Assembly: GCA_017514645.1 (NCBI GenBank)
Contig: JAFWJP010000168.1
Location: 1-12,801, forward strand
Direction of reading: 5' to 3'
From: Solobacterium sp.
GTDB lineage: Bacteria; Bacillota_I; Bacilli_A; Erysipelotrichales; Erysipelotrichaceae
DNA length: 12,801 bases
Below are positions 6,000 through 12,801 of this stretch, piece after piece. The translations under genes were made by a program, and so were the position numbers. The notes beneath the pieces were generated by a model. It did no database searches and was not told where the DNA came from. It worked only from the letters and a program-made list of their open reading frames with translations. Position 1 is the first letter of the stretch. Every line of letters starts with the position of its first letter.

Positions 6000-7502
6000 A
6001 TGAAGCAACTATCTGCCAGTCTCCTCGCGGAGACCCTTCTCTCAAAACGGAAGAAAAAGAATATCAGTCAGCCGGAACTGTCCGCTCTGACCGGCATCAA
6101 TCTCAGTCTGATTTCAGAACTGGAGGCCGGAAAATTCATCCCTTCCATCAATCAGCTGCAATCCCTCAGTGATGTACTCGGATTTGATCCGGCAGGACTG
6201 TTCATCGACATGGCTGATACGGTCATCCCTGTTGAACACACCTATCGGATCGCCGTTGCCGGTACCGGTTACGTTGGATTGTCTTTGGCTGTTCTGCTTT
6301 CTCAGCACAATCCCGTGACAGCCGTGGATATTCTTCCTGATAAAGTGGACCGGATCAATCACTTTGATTCCCCGATTCATGATTCTTATATCGAACGGTA
6401 TTTTGAAGAAGCACGGAAAGGAAAGCGTACGCTTCACCTTACCGCAACGCTGGACGGGCGGTCTGCTTACGCTTCCGCCGATTATATCATCATTGCGGCA
6501 CCGACCAACTATGATCCGCAGCAGAACTACTTTGACTGTTCCGCTGTTGAAACCATTCTGGATCTGATCAAGGAAGCGAATGCCGACAGAGACGAAAAGC
6601 CTGTTATCGTCATCAAATCCACTGTTCCTGTCGGCTATACAGCCTCTGTCAGGGAGAAGATGCGGACGTATCAGGTCCTTTTCAGCCCTGAGTTCCTCCG
6701 GGAATCCAAAGCCCTGTATGACAATCTCTATCCCTCCCGGATCGTTGTCGGATGTGACAGCGGATCAGAACAATCCGCCAGGATCTTTGCCGGTCTTCTG
6801 CAGCAGGGAGCGCTCAGGGAATCCGTTCCGACACTGTTCATGGGAACGACAGAAGCAGAAGCGACCAAACTTTTTGTCAATACCTACCTGGCACTCAGGG
6901 TCTCCTATTTCAATGAACTGGATACCTATGCGGAGATCAAGGGTCTGAATACCTCCGATATCATCAAAGGAGTCTGTACAGATCCCCGTGTCGGCGATTT
7001 CTACAACAATCCTTCCTTCGGATACGGCGGATACTGTCTCCCGAAGGATACCAAACAGCTTTTGGCAAATTACCAGGATGTACCGGAAAACCTGATCGGT
7101 GCAATTGTCGAAAGCAACCGGACGCGGAAGGATTTCATCGCTGGCCGTGTGCTGGAGATCGCCGGCGCTTACGGGAACAGTGAAACCTACTCCGCGGACA
7201 AGGAACAAACGCAGAAAGATATCGTTGTCGGCGTCTACCGGCTGACCATGAAGGCTGATTCCGACAACTTCCGCCAGTCTTCGGTTCAGGGCATCATGAA
7301 GAGAATCAAGGCCAAAGGTGCAGCAGTCATCATCTATGAACCATCTCTTGAGAACGGCTCCACCTTCTTCGGAAGCAAAGTTATCAATGACCTGGAAACA
7401 TTCAAGCGCATGAGCAAATGCATCATTGCCAACCGCTACGATCCTGTTCTGGATGATGTCAGGGACAAGGTCTATACGCGGGATCTGTTCCGGAGGGACT
7501 GA
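6000..7502 (+). CDS. ugd: UDP-glucose 6-dehydrogenase with N-terminal XRE-type HTH domain
   Basis: A 500-residue fusion. Residues 9-66 are an XRE/Cro-type helix-turn-helix ([20 protein letters not shown], then [21 protein letters not shown]). After a short linker, 83-500 is a whole nucleotide-sugar dehydrogenase: the NAD-binding GTGYVGLS at 88-95, [15 protein letters not shown] at 206-212, FSPEFLRE at 228-235, [20 protein letters not shown], and the catalytic Cys346 in [10 protein letters not shown]. It oxidises UDP-glucose to UDP-glucuronate with two NAD; the epimerase two bases downstream supports UDP-glucose as substrate. Ordinary Ugd proteins are near 400 residues, so the extra 80 are the HTH. 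All Ugd motifs are intact, so the fusion should be an active enzyme that may also sense its own pathway and act on the palindrome before the gene. The DNA-binding function is inference. The HTH could instead be a protein-interaction module. Confidence 0.93.
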   Translation: MKQLSASLLAETLLSKRKKKNISQPELSALTGINLSLISELEAGKFIPSINQLQSLSDVLGFDPAGLFIDMADTVIPVEHTYRIAVAGTGYVGLSLAVLLSQHNPVTAVDILPDKVDRINHFDSPIHDSYIERYFEEARKGKRTLHLTATLDGRSAYASADYIIIAAPTNYDPQQNYFDCSAVETILDLIKEANADRDEKPVIVIKSTVPVGYTASVREKMRTYQVLFSPEFLRESKALYDNLYPSRIVVGCDSGSEQSARIFAGLLQQGALRESVPTLFMGTTEAEATKLFVNTYLALRVSYFNELDTYAEIKGLNTSDIIKGVCTDPRVGDFYNNPSFGYGGYCLPKDTKQLLANYQDVPENLIGAIVESNRTRKDFIAGRVLEIAGAYGNSETYSADKEQTQKDIVVGVYRLTMKADSDNFRQSSVQGIMKRIKAKGAAVIIYEPSLENGSTFFGSKVINDLETFKRMSKCIIANRYDPVLDDVRDKVYTRDLFRRD

Positions 7503-7504
7503 GG

Positions 7505-8572
7505 ATGAAGAAGACGCCTGTCAATCTGAATCATAAAACCGTACTGGTGACCGGATCCCCCGGATTCATCGGTGCAAACCTGGTACTTCGCCTGCTGCAG
7601 GAAATGAACGGCGGCATGATCATCAGCCTGGACAACATGAATGATTACTATGATCCCGGGCTGAAGGAATACCGTCTGAGACTGATCGAAGAAGCCGCGG
7701 AAACCGTTCCTGTCTGTCACAGGTTCATCAAGGGAAACATTGCGGATAAAGCATTGATGGACCGGATCTTCCGGGAATATCATCCTGATATTGTTGTTCA
7801 TCTGGCTGCCCAGGCCGGTGTCCGGTACTCGATCGATCATCCGGATTCTTATATTGAATCCAACATCATCGGTTTCTACAACATCCTGGAAGCCTGCAGA
7901 TCCTGGCCGGTGGAACACCTCGTCTATGCCAGTTCATCTTCTGTCTACGGCGGAAACCGCAAGATACCGTTCAGTACGGAAGATATGACGGACGCACCGG
8001 TTTCCCTGTACGCCGCAACCAAGAAAAGCGATGAACTCCTGGCGCACGCTTACAGCAAACTCTACAGCATTCCCTCAACCGGACTGCGCTTTTTTACCGT
8101 GTACGGTCCGGCAGGACGTCCGGATATGTTCTACTATTCTGCGGCAGACACCCTTACCCGCGGCGGAACCATCCGGATCTTCAACTACGGAGACTGCCAG
8201 CGTGATTTCACGTATATCGATGATATTACAGAGGGCATCCTGCGGGTCATGCAGGGTGCACCGGAACGCAGTACCGGAGAGGACGGTCTCCCTGTACCCC
8301 CCTGCGCACTGTACAATATCGGCGGCGGACATCCCGTACCTCTGATGACATTTGTCGCTGTTCTCCAGGAAGAACTGGTCAATGCCGGTGTTCTTCCGGA
8401 GGATTATGACTTTGAAGCTCACCGGGAACTCGTCGGGATGCAGCCGGGAGATGTACCGGTCACATATGCGGATACCCGTGCACTGGAAGATGATTACGGA
8501 TATCGTCCGTCAACAGAGATCAGAAGCGGTCTTCGGGCATTTGCCCGCTGGTACCGGACATATCACGGGTGA
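7505..8572 (+). CDS. UDP-glucuronate 4-epimerase (extended SDR family)
   Basis: A 355-residue NAD-dependent epimerase. Visible are the nucleotide-binding TGSPGFIG near residue 16, DNMNDYYDPGLKEYRLRL (the DPxLKxxRL stretch is typical of glucuronate rather than glucose epimerases), HLAAQAGVRYS, SSSSVYGGNRKIPFS, the catalytic Tyr-x3-Lys in LYAATKKSDEL, and TGLRFFTVYGPAGRPDM. It converts UDP-glucuronate to UDP-galacturonate, a precursor of capsule and other surface polysaccharides. The ATG at 7505 lies two bases after the ugd stop, with GGAGG at 7492-7496 inside the end of ugd, so the pair forms a coupled operon and the product of the first enzyme is the substrate of the second. No glycosyltransferase for the product is nearby on this strand. 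Function strongly supported by motifs and partner. Confidence 0.9.
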   Translation: MKKTPVNLNHKTVLVTGSPGFIGANLVLRLLQEMNGGMIISLDNMNDYYDPGLKEYRLRLIEEAAETVPVCHRFIKGNIADKALMDRIFREYHPDIVVHLAAQAGVRYSIDHPDSYIESNIIGFYNILEACRSWPVEHLVYASSSSVYGGNRKIPFSTEDMTDAPVSLYAATKKSDELLAHAYSKLYSIPSTGLRFFTVYGPAGRPDMFYYSAADTLTRGGTIRIFNYGDCQRDFTYIDDITEGILRVMQGAPERSTGEDGLPVPPCALYNIGGGHPVPLMTFVAVLQEELVNAGVLPEDYDFEAHRELVGMQPGDVPVTYADTRALEDDYGYRPSTEIRSGLRAFARWYRTYHG

Positions 8573-8574
8573 TC

Positions 8575-8591
8575 GTTTCCTCTTCGGAAAC
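8575..8591 (+). other. Short stem-loop after the epimerase gene
   Basis: GTTTCC at 8575-8580 pairs with GGAAAC at 8586-8591 around a five-base loop, three bases after the stop codon. There is no T-run, so it is not a normal intrinsic terminator. It may protect the 3' end of the message or only weakly stop transcription before the nucleosidase promoter. Confidence 0.35.
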
Positions 8592-8596
8592 ACATC

Positions 8597-8605
8597 TGCT
8601 ATAAT
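8597..8605 (+). promoter_or_regulatory. Extended -10 promoter of the nucleosidase gene
   Basis: TGCTATAAT is a perfect extended -10 element. The -35 region is poor (TTCCTC at 8577 with a 17-base spacer), which is common for extended -10 promoters. Transcription would begin near 8612, giving a leader of about 17 bases with AGGA ahead of the ATG at 8629. Confidence 0.7.
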
Positions 8606-8628
8606 GCTAGCGAAAGTGAGGAACAATT

Positions 8629-9306
8629 ATGCTGAAAGCAGGCATGGTCGTCGCAGTGGAAATCGCTGCACTGAACAGAAAATACGGCTCTCCGGATGAA
8701 ATCGTGGAGCACAAAGGATTCCGGGCAATGATCTTCCGTACCGGAACCTATGATCTGTATGTCGTACACAGCGGTGCTGGAGAGATCGCTGCCGCAGCAG
8801 CTACTCAGTTCCTGATCAGTGAGTTTGATGTTGATGTAATCCTGAATTTCGGTGTTGTCGGCGGACTGACCTCTGATATGGCCATCAGCCGGGCATGTAT
8901 TGTAGAGCGCATCGTCCATTACGACTTCGACTGCTCGGCAATCGACGGAACCGTACCTGGCAGATACCTCAATTATCCGGATGTCTATATTCCGGTTAAT
9001 GAAGAACTCTTCCGCAAAGCCAGAGCGATCCACCCGGAACTCCGCCCTGTGACCTGTGCGTCCGGAGACAAATTCGTGGAAGGCTATGCAGCCAAGAATG
9101 CACTGCACGAACAGTTCCAGGCTGATATCTGTGAAATGGAATGCGCCGGAATCGTCATCACTGCCGATCGGAGCGGAATCCCGTCCCTGTTCATCAAAAT
9201 GGTATCTGACAGCGTCAACGGCGGTGCAGAAGAATTCACGAAAGCACTGGATGAAACATCCTCGGCATGTCTTGACATCCTGGACCGCATCATCCGTACC
9301 CTGTAA
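8629..9306 (+). CDS. 5'-methylthioadenosine/S-adenosylhomocysteine nucleosidase-like protein
   Basis: A 225-residue nucleoside phosphorylase-fold protein. Features that match MTA/SAH nucleosidase are Glu11 in the first strand, VILNFGVVGGL near 70-80, ASGDKFV at 144-150, EMECAG at 169-174 (the Met-Glu that holds the ribose) and VSDSVNGG with Asp194 as the probable catalytic acid. Such enzymes split the glycosidic bond of methylthioadenosine, adenosylhomocysteine or deoxyadenosine and feed methionine salvage and the activated methyl cycle. The Gly before the usual Ala in EMEGAA is Cys here and the N-terminal GAM motif reads GMV, so it may be a divergent nucleosidase rather than a standard Mtn. 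It has its own promoter and terminator and no functional link to the flanking genes. Confidence 0.82.
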   Translation: MLKAGMVVAVEIAALNRKYGSPDEIVEHKGFRAMIFRTGTYDLYVVHSGAGEIAAAAATQFLISEFDVDVILNFGVVGGLTSDMAISRACIVERIVHYDFDCSAIDGTVPGRYLNYPDVYIPVNEELFRKARAIHPELRPVTCASGDKFVEGYAAKNALHEQFQADICEMECAGIVITADRSGIPSLFIKMVSDSVNGGAEEFTKALDETSSACLDILDRIIRTL

Positions 9307-9314
9307 AAACAACA

Positions 9315-9346
9315 AAAACCGTGTCCGGAGATCCAGACACGGTTTT
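9315..9346. terminator. Bidirectional intrinsic terminator between nucleosidase gene and tRNA-Gln
   Basis: AAAACCGTGTC at 9315-9325 pairs perfectly with GACACGGTTTT at 9336-9346; the loop holds a further GGA/TCC pairing. On the plus strand it comes eight bases after the nucleosidase stop and runs into TTTTCTTA. On the minus strand it comes four bases after the tRNA CCA end and is followed by a long T-rich stretch. It serves both convergent transcripts. Confidence 0.9.
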
Positions 9347-9350
9347 CTTA

Positions 9351-9425
9351 TGGCTGCGGCGGCGTGATTCGAACACACGAATGGGAGAGTCAAAGTCTCC
9401 TGCCTTACCGCTTGGCTACGCCGCA
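9351..9425 (-). tRNA. trnQ: tRNA-Gln, anticodon TTG, CCA encoded
   Basis: Acceptor arm TGCGGCG pairs all seven bases with CGCCGCA, followed by discriminator G and CCA. The D arm is GCC-AAGCGGTAA-GGC, the anticodon arm GGAGA-CTTTGAC-TCTCC with anticodon TTG at 9393-9391, the variable loop CATTC, and the T arm GTGTG-TTCGAAT-CACGC (one T-G wobble pair). The 75-base length including CCA fits tRNA-Gln. It reads CAA and CAG codons. Confidence 0.97.
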
Positions 9426-9433
9426 ATACCTGT

Positions 9434-9462
9434 ATTCTACAATATCATCTGCTGTTTCACAA
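9434..9462 (-). promoter_or_regulatory. Promoter of tRNA-Gln
   Basis: The minus strand holds TTGTGA at 9462-9457, a 17-base spacer and TAGAAT at 9439-9434, eight bases before the first base of the tRNA. The -10 matches five of six consensus positions and the -35 four of six. The almost absent leader is normal for a tRNA gene. Confidence 0.65.
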
Positions 9463-9469
9463 CCAACGG

Positions 9470-9497
9470 AAAAGGAGAAGAACTCCCGTTCCTCTCC
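9470..9497 (-). terminator. Intrinsic terminator after the small membrane protein gene
   Basis: A ten-pair stem (GGAGAGGAAC with GTTCTTCTCC, one G-T wobble) around a GGGA loop, then TTTTCC. Its first base is the last base of the stop codon at 9497-9499. It ends the transcript of the SPFH and small membrane protein genes and lies just before the tRNA promoter. Confidence 0.75.
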
Positions 9498-9796
9498 TAC
9501 AGATCCTTGCATTCATCCAGCGAACGCATCACTCCGTTCAGGATCACATAGCCCTGTGTCGGTTCATTGTGCACAATGTAGCGTCTGCCGAATTCTTCAT
9601 CCGCTTTTTCTTTATGACGGGAATAGCGGCTTGCGCCCGTATCCACAGTCAGATCTTCTCCCGGCGGTACTTCATGACCATCGGAAGATACCGTGCGCCT
9701 GCGCGGACGGACCCCGGTATTTTTCTTCTGAGCCGACCGGATCGAGACGATCGTCATAAAGATCATGAAGACGATCCATATCACGAAGAAATCCAT
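9497..9796 (-). CDS. Small membrane protein paired with SPFH gene
   Basis: A 99-residue protein I do not recognise. Residues 2-20 form one hydrophobic membrane span (DFFVIWIVFMIFMTIVSIR) followed by positive charges, so the remainder should face the cytoplasm. Residues 21-70 are polar and probably disordered, with an Arg-rich patch at 30-34. Residues 71-95 hold a more ordered stretch (RRYIVHNEPTQGYVILNGV). The ATG at 9796 is four bases after the SPFH stop and has no good ribosome binding site, which points to coupled translation. NfeD-type membrane partners are common beside SPFH genes, but this protein is shorter and shows no NfeD features, so a new type of SPFH partner is possible. Role unknown. 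Confidence 0.78.
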   Translation of the reverse strand: MDFFVIWIVFMIFMTIVSIRSAQKKNTGVRPRRRTVSSDGHEVPPGEDLTVDTGASRYSRHKEKADEEFGRRYIVHNEPTQGYVILNGVMRSLDECKDL

Positions 9797-9800
9797 GAAA

Positions 9801-10712
9801 CTACTTTGTGGCTTCCTTCACGCCTTCGATCAGTCCGGTAATCGATGCAATATCGGACGGAATGATGATCTTGGTTGCCTGACCGTTGGCAACACCCTGC
9901 AGCGCTTCCAGACTTCTCAGTTTGATCACAGCCTCATCAGCACCGGCTTCCTTGAGCATACGGATACCGTCCGCCTGTGCCTCCTGCACCTTGCGGATCG
10001 CTTCCGCACGTCCCGTCGCCTCTTCGATCTCCTTCTGCTTTTCCGCTTCCGCAGCCAGGATCGTAGCCTGCTTTTCCGCTTCGGCATTCAGCACTGCGGA
10101 TTCCTTACGGCCTTCTGCCTGAAGGATCATGGACTGCTTCTCTCCTTCTGCCTGAAGGATGGCTGCACGCTTTTCACGCTCTGCCTTCATCTGCTTTTCC
10201 ATCGCTTCCCGGATGGCTGTCGGCGGCTGGATGTTCTTCAGTTCAACACGGTTCACCCGGATTCCCCAGGCATCGGTTGCCTCATCGATGATCGCCAGCA
10301 TCTGTGAATTGATGCGGTCACGGGATGTCAGAGTTTCATCCAGCGTCAGGTCACCGATGATGTTACGCAGTGTTGTAGCGGTCAGGTTTTCCATGGCCAT
10401 GATCGGGTTCTCTACACCGTAGGTATACAGACGCGGATCAGAGACCTTGAAATAGACAACCGAGTCAATCTGCATCGTAACATTATCCTTGGTGATGACC
10501 GGCTGCGGTGCAAAGTCCGCAACCTGTTCCTTCAGCAGCACCTTGCGTCTGACCTGATCCAGCACCGGCAGCTTCAGATGCATGCCCGCTGCCCAGGAAC
10601 TATGATACTTACCCAGACGTTCCACAACATATTCACTCTCCTGCGGAACGACACGGATGCTGTTGGCAATGATAATAATGATCAGAACGATCGCAACAAT
10701 GATAAACGGCAT
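9801..10712 (-). CDS. SPFH/Band 7 (paraslipin/QmcA-like) membrane scaffold protein
   Basis: A 303-residue protein with one N-terminal membrane span (residues 2-17), then the SPFH domain: RVVPQESEYVVERLGKY, DNVTMQIDSVVYFKVSDP, ENPIMAMENLTATTLRNIIGDLTLDE, and DAWGIRVNRVELKNIQPP near 147-164. From about 165 to 260 it is a long charged coiled coil rich in Ala, Glu and Lys, ending in a short hydrophobic tail (IIIPSDIASITGLIEG). Such proteins form ring-like cages that organise membrane microdomains and may restrain membrane proteases. GGGAGG lies about seven bases before the ATG at 10712. Thirty-six bases separate it from the copper pump stop with no terminator seen, so some transcription may read in from there. 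Family call firm; client proteins unknown. Confidence 0.92.
   Translation of the reverse strand: MPFIIVAIVLIIIIIANSIRVVPQESEYVVERLGKYHSSWAAGMHLKLPVLDQVRRKVLLKEQVADFAPQPVITKDNVTMQIDSVVYFKVSDPRLYTYGVENPIMAMENLTATTLRNIIGDLTLDETLTSRDRINSQMLAIIDEATDAWGIRVNRVELKNIQPPTAIREAMEKQMKAEREKRAAILQAEGEKQSMILQAEGRKESAVLNAEAEKQATILAAEAEKQKEIEEATGRAEAIRKVQEAQADGIRMLKEAGADEAVIKLRSLEALQGVANGQATKIIIPSDIASITGLIEGVKEATK
10029..10160 (-). repeat. Four 11-residue repeats in the SPFH coiled coil
   Basis: Residues 185-228 of the SPFH protein form four exact 11-residue periods, beginning ILQAEGEKQSM, ILQAEGRKESA, VLNAEAEKQAT and ILAAEAEKQKE. The first two also repeat at the DNA level (33-base unit). An 11-residue period is a right-handed coiled coil, expected for the cage wall of this family. 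Confidence 0.8.
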
Positions 10713-10738
10713 AGTTTCTACCTCCCTGCTGTCTTGTG

Positions 10739-10751
10739 TGAATCAGATTCA
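10739..10751. promoter_or_regulatory. Perfect 13-base palindrome over the copA stop codon
   Basis: TGAATC-A-GATTCA reads the same on both strands around a single centre base. It overlaps the copA stop and lies 27 bases before the SPFH start. It is too short-looped for a hairpin but has the shape of an operator. It does not match the known CopY site TACAnnTGTA. Chance is not excluded. Confidence 0.25.
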
Positions 10752-10958
10752 GGCAATATCCACAACTTTGTAATCCTTGGCTTCAACAGCCTGTTTCAGG
10801 AGTTCCTTGTCGATCTCCCCTGCAACTTCCACCAGAGCCTCATTCTTCTCGTGGCTTGCCTCAGCGCTGACGACACCGTCCACGCTCTCCAGTGCCTTCT
10901 TCACTGTCATTTCACAGTGCGGGCACATCATTCCTTCGATCTTCATTGTGATTTTCAT
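10749..10958 (-). CDS. copZ: Nested in-frame copper chaperone (CopZ-like) inside copA
   Basis: The last 69 codons of copA start with an ATG at 10958 and make a stand-alone-sized HMA protein: [15 protein letters not shown] with copper-binding Cys12 and Cys15, and the helix-strand-strand-helix pattern ending KDYKVVDIA. Free CopZ proteins are 68-70 residues and begin with just this kind of strand. Directly ahead, GAGGAGG at 10973-10967 with an eight-base spacer forms an excellent ribosome binding site, encoded by the Lys-Glu-Glu-Glu linker. The simplest reading is that the message yields the full pump and also free CopZ, which passes Cu(I) to the pump. Alternatively the site is a relic of a separate copZ gene that fused to copA, with the full-length fusion the only product now. 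No product is shown directly; the signal alone supports it. Confidence 0.55.
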   Translation of the reverse strand: MKITMKIEGMMCPHCEMTVKKALESVDGVVSAEASHEKNEALVEVAGEIDKELLKQAVEAKDYKVVDIA

Positions 10959-12801
10959 ATGTGTTTCCTCCTCTTTGGTATTCATACCCAGATATGTATA
11001 ATCTTCCGATTCGATTGCTTCCTTCAGCAGAGCCGGCTCAATTTCTCCGTCTGCTGTGATCCGGACCGTTCCTGTTGTATGATCTGCTTCAGCAGTACGG
11101 ATCCCTTCAACTTTCATTAAAGCATTCCTGACCCTGTTTTCGCAATGCTCACACATCATTCCGTCAACACGGATCGTGAATTCCTGCGGTTCCGCTGCCG
11201 GTGCTTCGATCTCCGGAAGCGCTCTGTGCTTCATGGGACGGTCTCCCGAAGCATCATGCATACGGAACAGATTCAGCCTGAGAGCGTTCATGCACACCGT
11301 AAAACTGGAGATGCTCATCGCAGCCGCACCCATCATCGGATTGATCTTCAGCGGTGTCAGTCCGGCTGCTACAGGAATCAGGATCAGGTTGTAGAAGAAG
11401 GCCCAGAACAGATTCTGATGGATGTGCTGCAGTGTTCTTCTGCTGAGGCGCACCGCCGCCGCAACATCACTCAGCCGGCTGTTCATCAGAACGATATCCG
11501 CCGAATCGATTGCGACATCTGTTCCTGCTCCGATGGCAATGCCGGTATCCGCTCTCGTCAGCGCCGGTGCATCATTGATGCCGTCACCGACCATGGCTGT
11601 TCGTCCGCGTTTCTGAAGATCACGGATCACAGCCTCCTTGCCGTCCGGCAGAACACCCGCAATCACACGGTCAACACCGGCCTGAGCTCCGATCGCCCTG
11701 GCGGTCTTTTCGTTATCTCCCGTCAGCATTACGACTTCGATCCCCATATTCTGCAGCTGGCGGACCGCCTCCGGTGAATCTTCCTTGATCACATCGGCTA
11801 CCGCGATCAGCCCGAGGATCTCTCCGTCTTCCGCAAAGAACAACGGTGTCTTTCCTTCCTCTGACAACGCAGACGCTTTACTTCGAAGATTGTCCGGAAT
11901 CCTTATCAGGGAACCTATGTACTTCATACTGCCGCCGCTCAGTTCTTTTCCCTGCAGCTGTGCTTTCAGGCCGTTGCCCGGCAGTGCCCTGAACTCCGCA
12001 ACATCCTCGGTCACAGTACCGCTTTCCTCCGCTTTGTCCGCAATTGCTCTGGCCAGCGGATGCTCCGACTTCCGCTCCAGGGAAGCTGCTTTCTGCAGCA
12101 GTTCTGCTTCACTGATTCCCTCTGCCGGAATCATATCCGTAACTCTCGGCTGTCCTTCTGTGATCGTACCCGTCTTGTCCAGGGCAACGATCTGGATCCG
12201 GCCGGCCTGTTCCAGGGACTCAGAGGTCTTGAACAGAATTCCGTTCTTCGCACCCATGCCGTTGCCCACCATGATTGCAACCGGTGTTGCCAGTCCAAGC
12301 GCACACGGACATGAGATGACCAGCACGGAGATCGCCCGTTCAAGAGCCATAGCCAGCGTTTCTCCCGCCAGCAGCCAGCCAATGCAGGTGACTGCCGCAA
12401 TCAGGATCACCGCCGGTACGAAGATACCCGAAACTTTGTCCGCGATCCTCGCAATCGGTGCCTTCGTCGCAGCAGCGTCGCTGACCATCCGGATAATCTG
12501 CGACAATGTGGTATCTTCGCCGACTCTTGTGGCCTGGCAGCGGATGTATCCGGACTGGTTGATCGTTGCAGCGGATACACGGTCACCCGGTACTTTATCC
12601 ACCGGAACGCTCTCACCGGTCAAAGCCGATTCATTTACCGCACTCTCTCCCTCCAGAACGATACCGTCCACCGGAATGCTTTCTCCCGGACGCACTGCAA
12701 AGACATCACCGCTGACAACTTCATCAATACCGACTTCGATCTCCTGACCGTCACGTACCAGTACAGCTGTCTTCGGCGCCAGCTTCATCAAGCCCTTGAG
12801 C
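10749..12801 (-). CDS. copA: Cu(I)-exporting P1B-type ATPase with two C-terminal HMA domains (N-terminus outside window)
   Basis: The visible 683 residues run from the end of the second membrane span to the true stop. Motifs in order: ALTGES (actuator), [11 protein letters not shown] (metal site in the membrane), [10 protein letters not shown] with the phosphorylated Asp at 12179-12177, SEHPLARAI (nucleotide-binding HP loop), [12 protein letters not shown], then FYN and MSISS in the last two spans, the signature set of Cu(I) pumps. After a linker come two HMA domains, GMMCEHC (about 11180-10985) and GMMCPHC (10958-10752). It pumps Cu(I) out of the cell at the cost of ATP. The frame stays open to the right edge (Leu-Lys-Gly before the TTG at 12791), so the real start lies beyond 12801 and an N-terminal HMA domain may also exist. 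C-terminal HMA domains are known in Clostridia-type pumps; the last one being a whole CopZ is the oddity. Confidence 0.96.
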   Translation of the reverse strand, partial: LKGLMKLAPKTAVLVRDGQEIEVGIDEVVSGDVFAVRPGESIPVDGIVLEGESAVNESALTGESVPVDKVPGDRVSAATINQSGYIRCQATRVGEDTTLSQIIRMVSDAAATKAPIARIADKVSGIFVPAVILIAAVTCIGWLLAGETLAMALERAISVLVISCPCALGLATPVAIMVGNGMGAKNGILFKTSESLEQAGRIQIVALDKTGTITEGQPRVTDMIPAEGISEAELLQKAASLERKSEHPLARAIADKAEESGTVTEDVAEFRALPGNGLKAQLQGKELSGGSMKYIGSLIRIPDNLRSKASALSEEGKTPLFFAEDGEILGLIAVADVIKEDSPEAVRQLQNMGIEVVMLTGDNEKTARAIGAQAGVDRVIAGVLPDGKEAVIRDLQKRGRTAMVGDGINDAPALTRADTGIAIGAGTDVAIDSADIVLMNSRLSDVAAAVRLSRRTLQHIHQNLFWAFFYNLILIPVAAGLTPLKINPMMGAAAMSISSFTVCMNALRLNLFRMHDASGDRPMKHRALPEIEAPAAEPQEFTIRVDGMMCEHCENRVRNALMKVEGIRTAEADHTTGTVRITADGEIEPALLKEAIESEDYTYLGMNTKEEETHMKITMKIEGMMCPHCEMTVKKALESVDGVVSAEASHEKNEALVEVAGEIDKELLKQAVEAKDYKVVDIA
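10967..10973 (-). promoter_or_regulatory. Internal ribosome binding site within copA
   Basis: GAGGAGG on the minus strand is a near-perfect match to the 16S rRNA anti-Shine-Dalgarno and sits eight bases before the in-frame ATG at 10958. It is stronger than the sites before most full genes in this window. Confidence 0.65.

Noticed and set aside
8599..9426. Open frame of 275 codons on the minus strand opposite the nucleosidase gene
   Set aside because: It runs through the tRNA-Gln gene and the terminator, which no real gene would do, and it has no recognisable motif.
11785..12747. Long open frame of 320 codons on the plus strand opposite copA
   Set aside because: It is the shadow of a well-supported P-type ATPase, its translation is Ser/Ala/Ile-rich without motifs, and no ribosome binding site was found.
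12789..12791. TTG at 12791 as the start of copA
   Set aside because: The frame is open to the window edge with CopA-like residues before it, and all pumps of this family have more N-terminal spans, so the gene is simply cut.

Overview
The window looks like a chromosomal segment of a Gram-positive bacterium of the Bacillota, probably an anaerobic gut-type Clostridia or Erysipelotrichia. This rests on the many AGGAGG-like ribosome binding sites, an aldo/keto reductase with a two-cluster ferredoxin tail, a tRNA-Gln with an encoded CCA end, and a CopA with C-terminal metal-binding domains of a type I know from such organisms. Base composition is near half GC by eye. The genus cannot be fixed by reading alone. 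Every gap between genes is under 200 bases, and all real genes are unbroken; two run off the window edges.

Left region (1-4600, minus strand): a tightly packed operon of six genes with gaps or overlaps of only a few bases. In transcription order these are a Nuc-transf_5-type nucleotidyltransferase, two tandem HPr-kinase-like ATPases, a PqqD-like protein with an unusual acidic tail ending in a DPIHDVDVDMGWP motif, and two family 2 glycosyltransferases; the last is cut by the window edge. HprK-like kinases and nucleotidyltransferases of this kind tailor phosphorylated or glycosylated lasso peptides, and PqqD-like proteins bind peptide substrates. The operon is therefore a good candidate for an uncharacterised peptide- or protein-modification system. 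No precursor, cyclase, protease or exporter is visible; they may lie left of position 1 or not exist.

Middle region: a ferredoxin-tailed aldo/keto reductase (minus, 4661-5803) lacks the usual catalytic Tyr and Lys. It shares a promoter-like 20-base block with the operon above. Divergent from it is a two-gene sugar-nucleotide operon (plus, 6000-8572): UDP-glucose 6-dehydrogenase fused to an N-terminal XRE-type DNA-binding domain, then a UDP-glucuronate 4-epimerase. Together these would make UDP-glucuronate and UDP-galacturonate. A palindromic operator-like site lies just before the dehydrogenase start, so an enzyme that represses its own operon is plausible. An MTA/SAH-nucleosidase-like gene follows (8629-9306) with its own extended -10 promoter and a strong terminator.

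Right region (minus strand): tRNA-Gln(TTG), a small single-span membrane protein, an SPFH/Band 7 protein with an 11-residue repeat, and a Cu(I) P-type ATPase (CopA) that runs off the right edge. CopA carries two C-terminal HMA domains. The last is a complete 69-residue CopZ-like unit preceded by a near-perfect internal ribosome binding site and ATG, suggesting that one gene makes both the pump and a free copper chaperone.
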